In this document: positions 55,213-63,886 of the stretch, piece by piece
How the letters are laid out: every line of letters starts with the position of its first letter
Position numbering within the stretch: the first letter of the stretch is position 1
Assembly (NCBI GenBank): GCA_036268995.1
Contig: DATATB010000033.1
Span: 18,497-82,496 of the forward strand
Length of the DNA: 64,000 nt
Direction: 5' to 3'
Source: DATATB01 sp036268995
Lineage (GTDB): Bacteria; Planctomycetota; Planctomycetia; Pirellulales; PNKZ01
Notes under the pieces: generated by a model
What the model saw: the letters and a program-made list of their open reading frames with translations, nothing else
The model's database searches: none
What the model was told of the DNA's origin: nothing
Made by a program: the position numbers and the translations under genes

Positions 55213-56019
55213 TTAGGCCATCGAGCGCGGGGCGCGCACCAGCGTGCGGAAATCCTGTTCGTTACCGTCGGCTACGAGCACGTAGAGCCGTACGCCGTCG
55301 GTCCATGCGGAGCTGGTCTGCCCGTCGGTAGTTAACAGGTTTTCCAGCGGCGAGGTGGCATTGAGCAACAGCCGGGGGGCGCTGCGCGGACCGTCGAAAT
55401 CCAGGACGTACAAAGTGGCCCGATTTTGGCGCGGGCCGGCGAGCTGATAGGCCACGCCTGCGCGGCCCAATAGCGGCGCCGGCAACGAGCGCCAGCCCTC
55501 GACGCAACTGGCTACGACCAGGCTGCCCGACGGATAATCTTCGGGCGGCGCGTCGCGGTGGAGCGGACCCCCTCCGCCTTGCTGCCCCATGCCGGCCAGG
55601 TGATTGTGCCAGGCGCGCACCGATTCCATCACCGACTCGCTGCCCATGTCGGGCGCGGTCTGATTGAAATACATGATCGCCACGGTGACCGAAGCCGCGC
55701 AGGCCAGGCTCGCCGCAGCCGCGCGCAGCCAGCGGCGCCGCCCGGCCAATCGGCCAGCGACTCGATGGCCCGCTGCCCGGCGATCGGCTGCAATGGCTGG
55801 CTCGGGCAGCCGGGCCAACAGCCGCGCAGACAACCCGGGCGGCAGCGGCACGTCGTGCATGGCGGCAGCCAGCGCGTGGTCCCAGCCGGTCGAAAGGGGC
55901 ACCGAAGCATCTTCCGCGTGGTCCACGATGATCGGCGGCTTGGAGCTGCCGGCAGAATTGCCGGGGTGGCCGGCGTGGTCGTCGATGTGCGAACTGTCGC
56001 CGCCGTGGGATGCGTCCAT
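55213..56019 (-). CDS. Putative anti-sigma factor (membrane)
   Basis: A 268-aa protein starting 4 bp after the ECF sigma stop. The N-terminal about 80 residues are soluble and acidic, followed by LAGRRRWLRAAAASLACAASVTVAIMYF (one transmembrane helix) and a periplasmic region with SGSLVVASCVEGWRSLP. No zinc HxxxCxxC motif is seen, so it is an anti-sigma by position and topology only. Confidence 0.7.
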   Translation of the reverse strand: MDASHGGDSSHIDDHAGHPGNSAGSSKPPIIVDHAEDASVPLSTGWDHALAAAMHDVPLPPGLSARLLARLPEPAIAADRRAAGHRVAGRLAGRRRWLRAAAASLACAASVTVAIMYFNQTAPDMGSESVMESVRAWHNHLAGMGQQGGGGPLHRDAPPEDYPSGSLVVASCVEGWRSLPAPLLGRAGVAYQLAGPRQNRATLYVLDFDGPRSAPRLLLNATSPLENLLTTDGQTSSAWTDGVRLYVLVADGNEQDFRTLVRAPRSMA

Positions 56020-56023
56020 GGAT

Positions 56024-56545
56024 TTACCGTCCTTGGCCTGCCGTCGCCAGCGATGCCGGCTCGAGCCGTTTCCGCAGGTGCGCCTTGCCGCGTGCCAGCC
56101 GGCTCATCACCGTGCCCAGCGGCACGGCCAGTTGCTCGGCGATGGCTCGGTACGACAGACCTTCGAAATAAAACATCAGCAATACGACCTTGAATTCCGG
56201 CGGTAGAGCGTCGAGTGCCCGTTGCAACTGCTCGCGATCGATGGGCGTCGATTCGTCGGGCGCCTGTACGAGATTTTGCAAATCCAACTCGAGCGCACTG
56301 GCCGCGGTGGGGGTACGCCGTTGCTGGGCCTTGAGCCAGGCATTGCGCAGGATGCTGCACAGCCAGCTACCGGCCCGCTGCCGCTCGCGCAATTGGTCGA
56401 GCTTGCGATGCGCTGCCAGAAACGTTTGCTGCGTCAGATCCTCTGCGTCATGCACCGACCCGGTCAAGCGGTACGCGTAGCGATACACCACCGCGTGATG
56501 CTCGTCCACGAGCTGGGCTAATTCCGGGGGTTTGTCCGCCGCCAT
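56024..56545 (-). CDS. ECF-family RNA polymerase sigma factor
   Basis: A 173-aa sigma-70 factor. Region 2 has VVYRYAYRLTGSVHDAEDLTQQTFLAAHR; region 4 has LPPEFKVVLLMFYFEGLSYRAIAEQLAVPLGTVMSRLARGKAHLRKRL. The ATG at 56545 is chosen for the region 2 start; an upstream frame reaches 56680 without homology. Followed directly by the anti-sigma gene and then the methanopterin operon, so it could control either that operon or an envelope response. Confidence 0.88.
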   Translation of the reverse strand: MAADKPPELAQLVDEHHAVVYRYAYRLTGSVHDAEDLTQQTFLAAHRKLDQLRERQRAGSWLCSILRNAWLKAQQRRTPTAASALELDLQNLVQAPDESTPIDREQLQRALDALPPEFKVVLLMFYFEGLSYRAIAEQLAVPLGTVMSRLARGKAHLRKRLEPASLATAGQGR

Positions 56546-56848
56546 TTTTCGCCCCGCCTTAAAGAGGCCAGAAGAGCGCCGCTTATTCCCGGCCGCGCTC
56601 GTCCGATGTGCCGTGATTTTAGCCAGCCCAGCTGGGATTAAGAAGGAGCCGGTCGCCGCAGCGGTGCTAGCAAATGTCATTCCCCCGCGGATTTATTGAC
56701 CCATTGATGCGCCCGGCACCCGGCCAAACGCCGCAAAATGGCCTGGACTGGCGAGGCCCCTTTTGGCACACTCCCGGCCCAAAAAACTTGTTTTGCCAGG
56801 GTCCGAGCAATCGCAGCCCCCGGTATATGGTCAAAAAGGAGTTCGGCC

Positions 56849-57403
56849 GTGAAACGGACCGGTTCTGGCGCGGCGGCCGCGCTGCTAACGGCATTCCTAC
56901 TGCTTGCCCCCGAATCTGCTGGAGCCTGGCCTTGGACCAAGGCGCCCGCTCCTCCGGCTGGCAAACCGGCCGCCCAAGCTCCCACGTCGAACGACACCGA
57001 AAAGCCGGCGAACAAAGCCGATCAGGCTAAAAAGTTGAAAAAGGCGGCCAAATCGGTCAGCCAGTCCGACAAGGCAGCGGCCAAGCGAACGTCGCCCCCG
57101 AGTGCCAAGCCGGCGTGGTCGCCCGCCAACAGCCGCTACCGCTGGACTGCGGCCCAGCAGCCCAGCCCCGCCCGCCGAGCCGTGACCAGCACCGTCAATG
57201 TCCTGACCCTCAAGCCGCTGCGTGACAAGCTGAGCGGCAATCCCACGACGCACAATCCTTGGACCCGCTCGCCGCCGGTGACCAACACCAGCGCGAACAA
57301 GCGGCCCGGCATGCTCGGCTCGATCTTCAAACCCAAGCCGCCCAAGAAGACCGGCCCGCAAACCGTCGGCGAATGGATCCAGCAAGACCGCCCGGGCTTC
57401 TGA
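56849..57403 (+). CDS. Secreted Pro/Lys-rich protein, 184 aa
   Basis: A 184-aa protein. GTG 56849 is preceded by GGAG and begins a clear signal peptide (VKRTGSGAAAALLTAFLLL). The mature part is low-complexity Pro/Ala/Lys-rich (KADQAKKLKKAAKSVSQSDK) and ends in LKPLRDKLSG and KKTGPQTVGEWIQQDRPGF. No domain recognised. Probably a planctomycete-specific envelope or secreted protein. Confidence 0.65.
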   Translation: MKRTGSGAAAALLTAFLLLAPESAGAWPWTKAPAPPAGKPAAQAPTSNDTEKPANKADQAKKLKKAAKSVSQSDKAAAKRTSPPSAKPAWSPANSRYRWTAAQQPSPARRAVTSTVNVLTLKPLRDKLSGNPTTHNPWTRSPPVTNTSANKRPGMLGSIFKPKPPKKTGPQTVGEWIQQDRPGF

Positions 57404-57754
57404 TTGCCGCGGCGCTTTTGCAACCAGGGCGTTGAAGGCAATTTTGATTGATCCGTACGGAGCGTCCGAGCCGCGGTGGGATGGCCCGGCCACGCGGATG
57501 CGTGTTGGGATCGCGCCAGCGAGAAGAGGCGGCAGCTCGACGTTGCCCGTCACGTTCAACGACGGGAGCATGAAAATAGCCCAGGGCGCGAGGCTCACAA
57601 AAGAGCTGGGCGCCTTGGGCCGCCTGATTGTGATCCTGCTCCGAGGTGGTTGGATTCTACCGTGAAATGGGGCGTACGGGTCAAAAAAGAATCGGCACGA
57701 ATCGCGAAACGGTCTTCGACAATCTCGCGGATAGGTGCGCGGACGCCAGGGCCG
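57404..57754. other. Intergenic region, no gene seen
   Basis: About 350 bases between the secreted protein and the minus-strand DUF6932 partner. A plus-strand frame at 57432-57665 has no recognisable protein features and poor context. No promoter could be assigned. Confidence 0.4.
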
Positions 57755-58726
57755 CTATTGACCAATGGCCTGTTGCTCGGGCATCACCGATGGCTGCGCA
57801 TCAATAAGGATGTATGTTGGCGTGCCCGCGCCAGTAATCTCACTGACAATCGTTTTTTGAAGCTCGGCGATACACTGGTGGTTGGTCAGCCTGTCAATGC
57901 GCTCTAAATCATCTTCTGTTAGATGGTCGGCGACGATTCCGGTAATCGTGCCGCCTTCTTTAGGATTGAAGTCGAAAAATCCCGATTCGCGAGTTACCCC
58001 TCGGAACACCCCAGCGGTTTTGAACGTAGCTTGGCTGACTTCCTTTTCAAGATGCTCCGCAGCCAGCGCTACCCGATCGGCAGATATTAATTGAGACGGC
58101 TGATTCGAAACCGCGAGCCGAATCTCGGCGCCGTATTGGGCAAGTGTCCTCATGAATTGCTTCAGGGGTTGTAGCATCCGGGGAGGAATCCCCTTAACAT
58201 CTTCGCTAATCGTCGCTGCGGTGCTATTGGAAATCGCAACGAGCGCGCGTCCCACATTTCGCAGCGCCTGGGCATGCACTTCGAGCAGGGTATCATCATC
58301 GGTTGGCTTAGGAGTGAACTCCAACCCAAACGAACCGCGAGGCGTGCCGGCAAAAAGCAAACCCGGCACTGGGGCGCCCCGCGGACGTCGATGCCGGCCC
58401 ATCCGCCTGGCCGCTTCGCGCTCATCGTGGATTGCTTGTTCCTCAAACATCTTCTCGTATTGAATCAATACTTCGCCGGCCAGAAACGGGCTGATTCCCT
58501 CAGAGCCCGTTACGCCGCCCCCGCGAAGAAAAACGGCGGCCCTGGGCAACATTACGTGCTCGGTTGGCAGCAGACTGCCCTTCTGATGCTTAGCCGCCTC
58601 GATTCGCGATTGGACTTCAGCTAGGCGAGCGCGCAGCTGGGGCTCCATGACTGGATCGTCTTTTGCCTTCTCCAAAAGACGGCCGAGTTCAATCGCCTGG
58701 AGTTGCAAACGTATTACGTTGCTCAT
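57755..58726 (-). CDS. Unknown protein paired with DUF6932
   Basis: A 323-aa cytoplasmic protein without a recognised family. The N-terminal part (about 1-60) is helical (LQLQAIELGRLLEKAKDDP). The middle contains LPRAAVFLRGGGVTGSEGI, GSFGLEFTPKP and ISNSTAATISEDVKGIP; the end returns to alpha/beta (GTITGIVADHLTEDDLERIDRLTN). It overlaps the DUF6932 gene by 4 bp (ATGA), so the two are made together. It may be the toxin or antitoxin of the pair. Confidence 0.7.
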   Translation of the reverse strand: MSNVIRLQLQAIELGRLLEKAKDDPVMEPQLRARLAEVQSRIEAAKHQKGSLLPTEHVMLPRAAVFLRGGGVTGSEGISPFLAGEVLIQYEKMFEEQAIHDEREAARRMGRHRRPRGAPVPGLLFAGTPRGSFGLEFTPKPTDDDTLLEVHAQALRNVGRALVAISNSTAATISEDVKGIPPRMLQPLKQFMRTLAQYGAEIRLAVSNQPSQLISADRVALAAEHLEKEVSQATFKTAGVFRGVTRESGFFDFNPKEGGTITGIVADHLTEDDLERIDRLTNHQCIAELQKTIVSEITGAGTPTYILIDAQPSVMPEQQAIGQ

Positions 58727-59283
58727 GGCCTGCTCGCTAGCAACATGCGCGCTGCGGCGTCGTTGGCCGGGTGAACGAGGTCAACGGTCGCCATCCCTTT
58801 CCAAGCGCCGTCCGCGCGACGATGAGAAAATAGCCCATACCAATATTTCGCAGTATCGATGAGCAGGGAAGGATCAGATCCAAGCGGCACAAAGTAGTGA
58901 TCGACCGAGTATTTTGCCTTCGTCTGGGCCGGTTTCCACAATTCCGGCCTTGGGCCGATGATCGCAAATAGGTCTATGGGAATGTGCGGGGCGCTAATGA
59001 AAGATACAACATCAATGTCGTTCGGAGACCGGCCCTCTTGGCTTTCAATGTCTTCAAGAAAGCTTCCGTCGAGCCACTGGAATCCTTGAATTCCAAGGGC
59101 GGACATATCCCCGCGAAGATTCAGAAAACCTTCAAGGATGTTCTTTCTCGGCGCCGACGTGGCAAAGCGGTCGCACAGCTCTTCAACCGTGCATACGTAT
59201 GGCGAAAGATGAGCCGGCTCGCGTGGATCTCCCAAGTGCGGAGGCAATATATTAAGAATCGTATCAAAGGCCGGAATGGGCAT
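58723..59283 (-). CDS. DUF6932 nucleotidyltransferase-fold protein
   Basis: A 186-aa protein matching DUF6932 by pattern: YVCTVEELCDRFATSAPRK, then GS at 73-74 in WLDGSFLED and the metal pair D89/D91 in PNDIDVVSFI, the polymerase-beta-fold signature of minimal nucleotidyltransferases. Such proteins are frequently antitoxin or toxin partners. AAAGGA precedes ATG 59283. Upstream to 59610 the frame is open but looks noncoding. Confidence 0.75.
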   Translation of the reverse strand: MPIPAFDTILNILPPHLGDPREPAHLSPYVCTVEELCDRFATSAPRKNILEGFLNLRGDMSALGIQGFQWLDGSFLEDIESQEGRSPNDIDVVSFISAPHIPIDLFAIIGPRPELWKPAQTKAKYSVDHYFVPLGSDPSLLIDTAKYWYGLFSHRRADGAWKGMATVDLVHPANDAAARMLLASRP

Positions 59284-59737
59284 GCGGCGTCCTTTAGTCG
59301 AATTATATCCAGCCCGGCGCCGCTTTGCCCACCGTAGATCGATACGCGAGGCCCAGAGGGGCAGCTCCCCGGCGCGCGGATGGTCGGACAGATGGCCGGT
59401 TTGGTGCCCCGCGTTCGCGTGGTTGCTCGGGCCGGTCGGGTCGCGTGATTCCTCGGGTCGGACAAAGCCTTCCGCTTTGTCCCATTGCAACTGCTCAACC
59501 AATTCGAGAGACTGGCCTGCCGAAACGTTCATCCTTCGGCATACGATTTTCAGCTTCTTTTCGGCTGCAGTCAAATTGGCCCGCGCCGGCCAGAATGGCC
59601 GGCGGCGCACGATCAGATACTGCCACTAATCCTAGTGCCATTCACGCATCCGCGTGTCCTGGCCACCCACGGCGTTGGTGTGACGGTGTGGGCTTCAAAA
59701 GACGTCGCGGCACCCATCCGGTTCGGCCGACGACCAG
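59284..59737. other. Intergenic region, no gene seen
   Basis: About 450 bases between the DUF6932 gene and the methyltransferase stop. A minus-strand frame to 59610 is open but without features I recognise. Presumed promoter of the DUF6932 pair. Confidence 0.45.
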
Positions 59738-60481
59738 TCAGGCTGCCTGTTGATCGGGCGCACCCGACGACAGGATGGCCCTTTTCCAGTGCGGCGTGTG
59801 CGGCATCTGGACGAGGAATTGGGCGCGAAAATTGTCGCGCTCGCGGCGCCGCTCGCCTTTGCTGCGCAGGCGGCCGATGGTCCACTGCTTCAGCTTCCGC
59901 CGCCAGCTCACCTGGCGGCGTGCCCGATCCAGCCATTGGTCCATGCGGCTGACGAAAAGCTGGGCGCCGTTGACGAAGCGCTGGTCGACCGGCCCCTTGA
60001 CGCCCATGCCGAACACCGTGTGCGGATAATCTTCGACGCCTTGCCAACCGACGATCGTGCCGGCCAGCGGCGTCAACAGCCGCGACAGGCAACTCGGCGT
60101 CAGCCGCCAATAGTCGCTGGGAAAGTCGTGAACCCGAAAATCCAGCGGCGTGCTGATCAGCAGCGCCCCGCCGGGCGCCAGCACGCGGATCATCTCGTCG
60201 ATCGCGCGGCGCACTTCGAACACGTGTTCGAGCGTTTCCACGCAGACAATCGTCTGCGCCGTGTCGTCGGGCAGCTTGAGTCGAGCCAGGTCCTCGATGC
60301 GGTCTACGCCCGGGCCGGGCCGCATGTCGCAGCCGGTATAGCGCATGCCCGGAAACAACGGGCGCAGGTCGCCGCGGCCCTGCTGGCCTTCGACCTGGTA
60401 CGAGCCGAACTCGTAGACCGGCCCACCCAGATCGAACGTCTGCGCGGCAATTTCGACGAACGCCCGCACGTTATCGCGCAT
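59738..60481 (-). CDS. Class I methyltransferase-like protein
   Basis: A 247-aa protein with the S-adenosylmethionine pattern VYEFGSYQVEGQ, GCDMRPGPGVDRIEDL (acidic end of beta-2), TIVCVETLEHVFEV and MIRVLAPGGALLISTP. This resembles type-11/23 methyltransferases encoded with polysaccharide genes. GAGGG precedes ATG 60481, which overlaps the mannosyltransferase-type gene by 11 bp. Its C-terminal Arg-rich tail (RSKGERRRERDNFR) is basic. Methyl acceptor unknown. Confidence 0.85.
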   Translation of the reverse strand: MRDNVRAFVEIAAQTFDLGGPVYEFGSYQVEGQQGRGDLRPLFPGMRYTGCDMRPGPGVDRIEDLARLKLPDDTAQTIVCVETLEHVFEVRRAIDEMIRVLAPGGALLISTPLDFRVHDFPSDYWRLTPSCLSRLLTPLAGTIVGWQGVEDYPHTVFGMGVKGPVDQRFVNGAQLFVSRMDQWLDRARRQVSWRRKLKQWTIGRLRSKGERRRERDNFRAQFLVQMPHTPHWKRAILSSGAPDQQAA

Positions 60482-62135
60482 GGTTCCCTCGTATATGATG
60501 GGCAAATTCCCAAGGCCGCCAGCGGTACAAGAGCACGGTGCGCGTCGCCGCTTTCGTCTCGGGCGGCGCGAAGATCGCCTCGGGCTCGGCAAACTGGCCC
60601 AGCAGCTCGCGCAGCGTCGCGCCGCGCGGAGTGTCGGCCGTTAGCTCGCCACGCTCGATCACCAGGTAAGCCAATTCCGGATCGCGCAACGCGTCGCGGG
60701 CGGCCGCGTAGCGATAGGTTTTGCGTCCAGAGTAGAGCGCGGTGTAACCTGCGCTGTCGAGCACGGCGCCGTCGTCGGCTTCGGTCGCCAGCCACTCGAC
60801 CGCCCGCTGGTGACCCGAGTGGCTCTTGTGCAGCGGCACGAGCGTCGTCGCCAAACATCCGGCACACACCGCGGCCGCCAGGCCGAGTGTGGCAAACAGT
60901 TCCCAGTAAGCTGCCGGCGGCCGGTGCAACCAGCGCCCGACGCAGGCAGCCGTCAGTTGCCCCAGCCGGCAGATCCCCACGCCGGCCCAAGGCAGCGCCA
61001 GCCACGCAATCAGCAAGACATGCCGGCCGGCAAGATATCCACGAGTCGTCGCCACCGCCAGCACGCAACTGACGTGGACGAGCACCAGCAGAATCAAAAA
61101 CACATCGATCGGGCGACGAATCTTCGATCGCCAAAACCACAAGCCGAGCAAAGCCAGCGGCCCCAGCAGATAATTCAGCGACTGGGCCACCTCGCGGACG
61201 AACTCCAGGCAGGCGGTCGCCCGACTGCGGAAGTGGATCGAATGGCTCGGGTCGCTGTGGCCAAAGGCCATCGGCTGCCCATCGGCCAGCCGCCAGTCGG
61301 GCTTGGGCGCCACCTCCACCGTCACGGCATTCTCCGCCGTCAGATTCAATGGCACGCGATCGTTCGGCCCACGCAGCCCCCACAACCGAGCCACGGCCTC
61401 GGCCGGGCCGGCAGGTTGGCTAACGACCAGATAGGGCACCGCCACCAGCAGAAAGCCAGCCATCACGCTCGCACACGACAACAGCGCGCGGGGCAAGCGA
61501 ATTCGTTTCAAAACAAACACTTCGATCGCCAGCGCGATGACCAGTGCCGGAATCACGATGGCGGCGTCCACGCGAGTCAGTTGCGCGCACGCCAATGCGA
61601 TGCCCGCGACGAACAGCCGCGCGCGGGTGGACCATGAAACCGCGTTGGATGCATCGCCGTCGAGCACGGCGGCCAATGCCGCCAGGCCGACGGTGAGAAA
61701 CGCCAGGTGCGTGCTGTCGCTCAATCCGTCGGCGCCCAGCCTGGCGACAACGGTGAGCACGCAGCCAAAACCGGCCGCCAGAATCGCCGCCATCGTCGGC
61801 ACCGAGCGGCGGAACAATAGCCAACTGACGCCCACGGCCAGCGCCAAGGGCACGGCCGCGGCAATTTGCGCCGCGGTGCCCCAATCGCTTTCGGCGATCG
61901 AGCCCCAGCGGCTCAGCGTCCAGTGGCTCGCGTAAACCAGCAGGGGAAAAAGCGGCGGCGAACGATCGTTGCGCAGCGTCGCTGGCAGTCCGTCGCGCGC
62001 GAATGCTTGCGCCACGCTCACAAAGCCGACCGAGTCGGCCGCCGGCACGGTGGCGTGCGTAATCAGCCAGCCTTGCACCAGGGCCGAGCCGGCCGCCAGG
62101 AACAGCACGATCGATATCGCACTCAGATACTTCAT
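60471..62135 (-). CDS. GT39-like membrane glycosyltransferase
   Basis: A 554-aa protein with about 12-13 hydrophobic helices and a soluble end (about 440-554), resembling the PMT/ArnT glycosyltransferase superfamily (GT39/GT83), which transfer sugars from lipid carriers. The early Asp in VPAADSVGFVSVAQAFARDG fits the catalytic Asp after helix 1. It overlaps the methyltransferase gene, suggesting a joint glycan-modifying role. The donor is unknown. Confidence 0.75.
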   Translation of the reverse strand: MKYLSAISIVLFLAAGSALVQGWLITHATVPAADSVGFVSVAQAFARDGLPATLRNDRSPPLFPLLVYASHWTLSRWGSIAESDWGTAAQIAAAVPLALAVGVSWLLFRRSVPTMAAILAAGFGCVLTVVARLGADGLSDSTHLAFLTVGLAALAAVLDGDASNAVSWSTRARLFVAGIALACAQLTRVDAAIVIPALVIALAIEVFVLKRIRLPRALLSCASVMAGFLLVAVPYLVVSQPAGPAEAVARLWGLRGPNDRVPLNLTAENAVTVEVAPKPDWRLADGQPMAFGHSDPSHSIHFRSRATACLEFVREVAQSLNYLLGPLALLGLWFWRSKIRRPIDVFLILLVLVHVSCVLAVATTRGYLAGRHVLLIAWLALPWAGVGICRLGQLTAACVGRWLHRPPAAYWELFATLGLAAAVCAGCLATTLVPLHKSHSGHQRAVEWLATEADDGAVLDSAGYTALYSGRKTYRYAAARDALRDPELAYLVIERGELTADTPRGATLRELLGQFAEPEAIFAPPETKAATRTVLLYRWRPWEFAHHIRGNHAR

Positions 62136-62658
62136 GGCGCTAGCGGTGCAGGAGATTCAAGCACTTCGGAGAACAGTCGCCGCGCGAGCCCGGGCGACCG
62201 GCTGAATGAGCGGGGCAAACTTATCTGGCTGGCCGACTTGGGTCAATGCAACTTGGGCGACGCCATTAGTGAGCCGCGCGGTAGGTCCCGCGAGCCGAGC
62301 GGGACCAAAGGCCGACGCTCGAGCACAACCCGCCCGGCTCGGCTCGCCGGGCCTACCGACGCCAGCATGCTGGCATGTGAGACGGGAGAAGCTGCGGCGA
62401 ATTCCGGTTGAGGGCAGCTTGCGGCGTGCAAGGGTAGTTGCTTGTGGAGTCGAGCCGGCGGAAATGCCGAAGTCGAAGGACAGACGCCATCGCTCGATGG
62501 CCGGCGGCCGCAGTGCGCGCCTCCGACCCGAGCGAGATCGCCGCCCATGCGCCAGCGCGGACGCCCTTTGGCCGCCAACGCGCGAGACCCTTCGCGATTA
62601 AGCTATGCAGATTCTTCGTCACGGCGACCGCCGCCGGCGGTTGATCTCGGAAGAAGCC
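62136..62658. other. Divergent intergenic region with repeat
   Basis: About 520 bases between the divergent glycosyltransferase and membrane-protein genes. It contains the inverted repeat at 62281-62356. No gene is supported. Confidence 0.5.
62281..62356. repeat. Inverted repeat of the GTAGGCCCGGCGAGCC family
   Basis: Left arm (62281-62306, GTAGGTCCCGCGAGCCGAGC...) and right arm (62332-62356) are near reverse complements. The right arm is an exact 25-base match, opposite strand, to 3143-3167. It is a dispersed palindromic repeat. Confidence 0.8.
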
Positions 62659-63795
62659 ATGAGCGCCAGCACGCCCAACGCCGATCCGGCCGCCGCGCGC
62701 CCCGCTGCTGCCAGCGCGACCAAAGCGCCGGCACGTAAGCGCAAAGCCGGCGCGCCCTATGGCGACGGTTCGTGCCTGGATCGGCAGTTGCGCCTGACCG
62801 ACCTGGTGCCCAAGCATTACGGCACGTTGGGCCTGCTCGTGCTGGTCGGCCTGACGCTGATCGCCGGACTCGAATTGTTGTACGCCTGGATGCCGCAGTT
62901 GGCCGGCATGACGCACGGCGGCCGCCTGGCGGCTTTCGACCTCGACGGCGAAGGCGGGCTGGCCGCCTGGTTCTCCAGCGCCCTGCTGGCCGGCGCCAGC
63001 GTCGTGGCCTTGCTGGTGTACTCGGTTCGTCGCCACAGGCTGGACGACTACCACGCCCGCTACCGTGTCTGGCTGTGGGCCGCCGCCTGCTGGCTGATGA
63101 TGAGCCTGGACGAAGGCGCGAGCCTGCACGAAGGTTTTAAGGAGTTCATGACGGCCGCCACCGGTCATCGGCTGCTGGGCGACGGCTCGGTGTATTGGGT
63201 CGCCGCCTACGTGCTGGTGTTGGGCACGATCGGCCTGCGTTTGCTGCTGGAAATGCGGCCGTGCCTGGCCTCGCGCGCGGCGCTGGCCGCGGCGGGGGCC
63301 GCCTTTGCCACGGCCGTGGTCGCGCAGCTCGAGTGGATCATGCCGCAAGCCGGTGTGCAGAGCGTGATGGTCGAAGAAGGCTGCGAAATGCTGGGCGACC
63401 TGCTGCTGCTCGTATCGATGGCCCTGCACGCCCGCTATGTGATCCTCGAAGCTCAAGGGGCCTTGCCCTCTCGCGCTCGGGCCGGCGATACGGAAGCCGA
63501 CCAGGCGGCCAAGCGCAAGAGCAAGCTGGAAGCCGCCGCTCAAGCGGCGAAGCGCAGCGATCTCGATGCCGTGCCGCAATCGTCCGCCTCGTCGCCCGCG
63601 CCAGCCAGCGCCAAGGCCGCGATCGACGATGATTACGAAGACGGTCTCCGCGACCGTGGCACGCGCCGCTCCCGGCCCCAGCGTCATCGCGTCGACGAGG
63701 CCGAGGACCTGCCCGCCGGCGACAAGCTGACCAAGGCCGACCGCAAGGCCCTGCGTCGCCAAAAAGAAAAGCAACGCCGCGGCGAGCTAGACTGA
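62659..63795 (+). CDS. Multi-pass membrane protein, hypothetical
   Basis: A 378-aa protein. An Ala/Lys-rich N-terminal region precedes about six membrane helices (from LGLLVLVGLTLIAGLELLYAW to LLLLVSMALHARYVIL); a long, charged C-terminal tail (about 270-378) ends KADRKALRRQKEKQRRGELD. GGAAG precedes ATG 62659. It contains MSLDEGASLHEGF and a Glu-rich site in EEGCEML, but I know no matching family. Function unknown. Confidence 0.65.
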   Translation: MSASTPNADPAAARPAAASATKAPARKRKAGAPYGDGSCLDRQLRLTDLVPKHYGTLGLLVLVGLTLIAGLELLYAWMPQLAGMTHGGRLAAFDLDGEGGLAAWFSSALLAGASVVALLVYSVRRHRLDDYHARYRVWLWAAACWLMMSLDEGASLHEGFKEFMTAATGHRLLGDGSVYWVAAYVLVLGTIGLRLLLEMRPCLASRAALAAAGAAFATAVVAQLEWIMPQAGVQSVMVEEGCEMLGDLLLLVSMALHARYVILEAQGALPSRARAGDTEADQAAKRKSKLEAAAQAAKRSDLDAVPQSSASSPAPASAKAAIDDDYEDGLRDRGTRRSRPQRHRVDEAEDLPAGDKLTKADRKALRRQKEKQRRGELD

Positions 63796-63886
63796 TTGCC
63801 CCGTCCCCCCTCGCCCCTAGCGGGATCGGGGCGGCGACTTTTCTCCCCTCGCCCCTTGTCTGCACTTTCCGACGTTTGGCGGCGGG
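63796..63886. repeat. GC-rich CCCCTCGCCCC repeat
   Basis: CCCCTCGCCCCTAGCGGG and TCCCCTCGCCCCTTG surround GCGGCGACTTTTC, forming a short direct/inverted arrangement between two convergent genes. A likely transcription end of planctomycete type. Confidence 0.5.

Noticed and set aside
57432..57665. 77-codon plus-strand frame
   Set aside because: No ribosome-binding site and no recognisable features; intergenic composition.
62353..63774. 473-codon minus-strand frame
   Set aside because: Shadow of the multi-pass membrane protein, which has a ribosome-binding site and clear helices on the plus strand.
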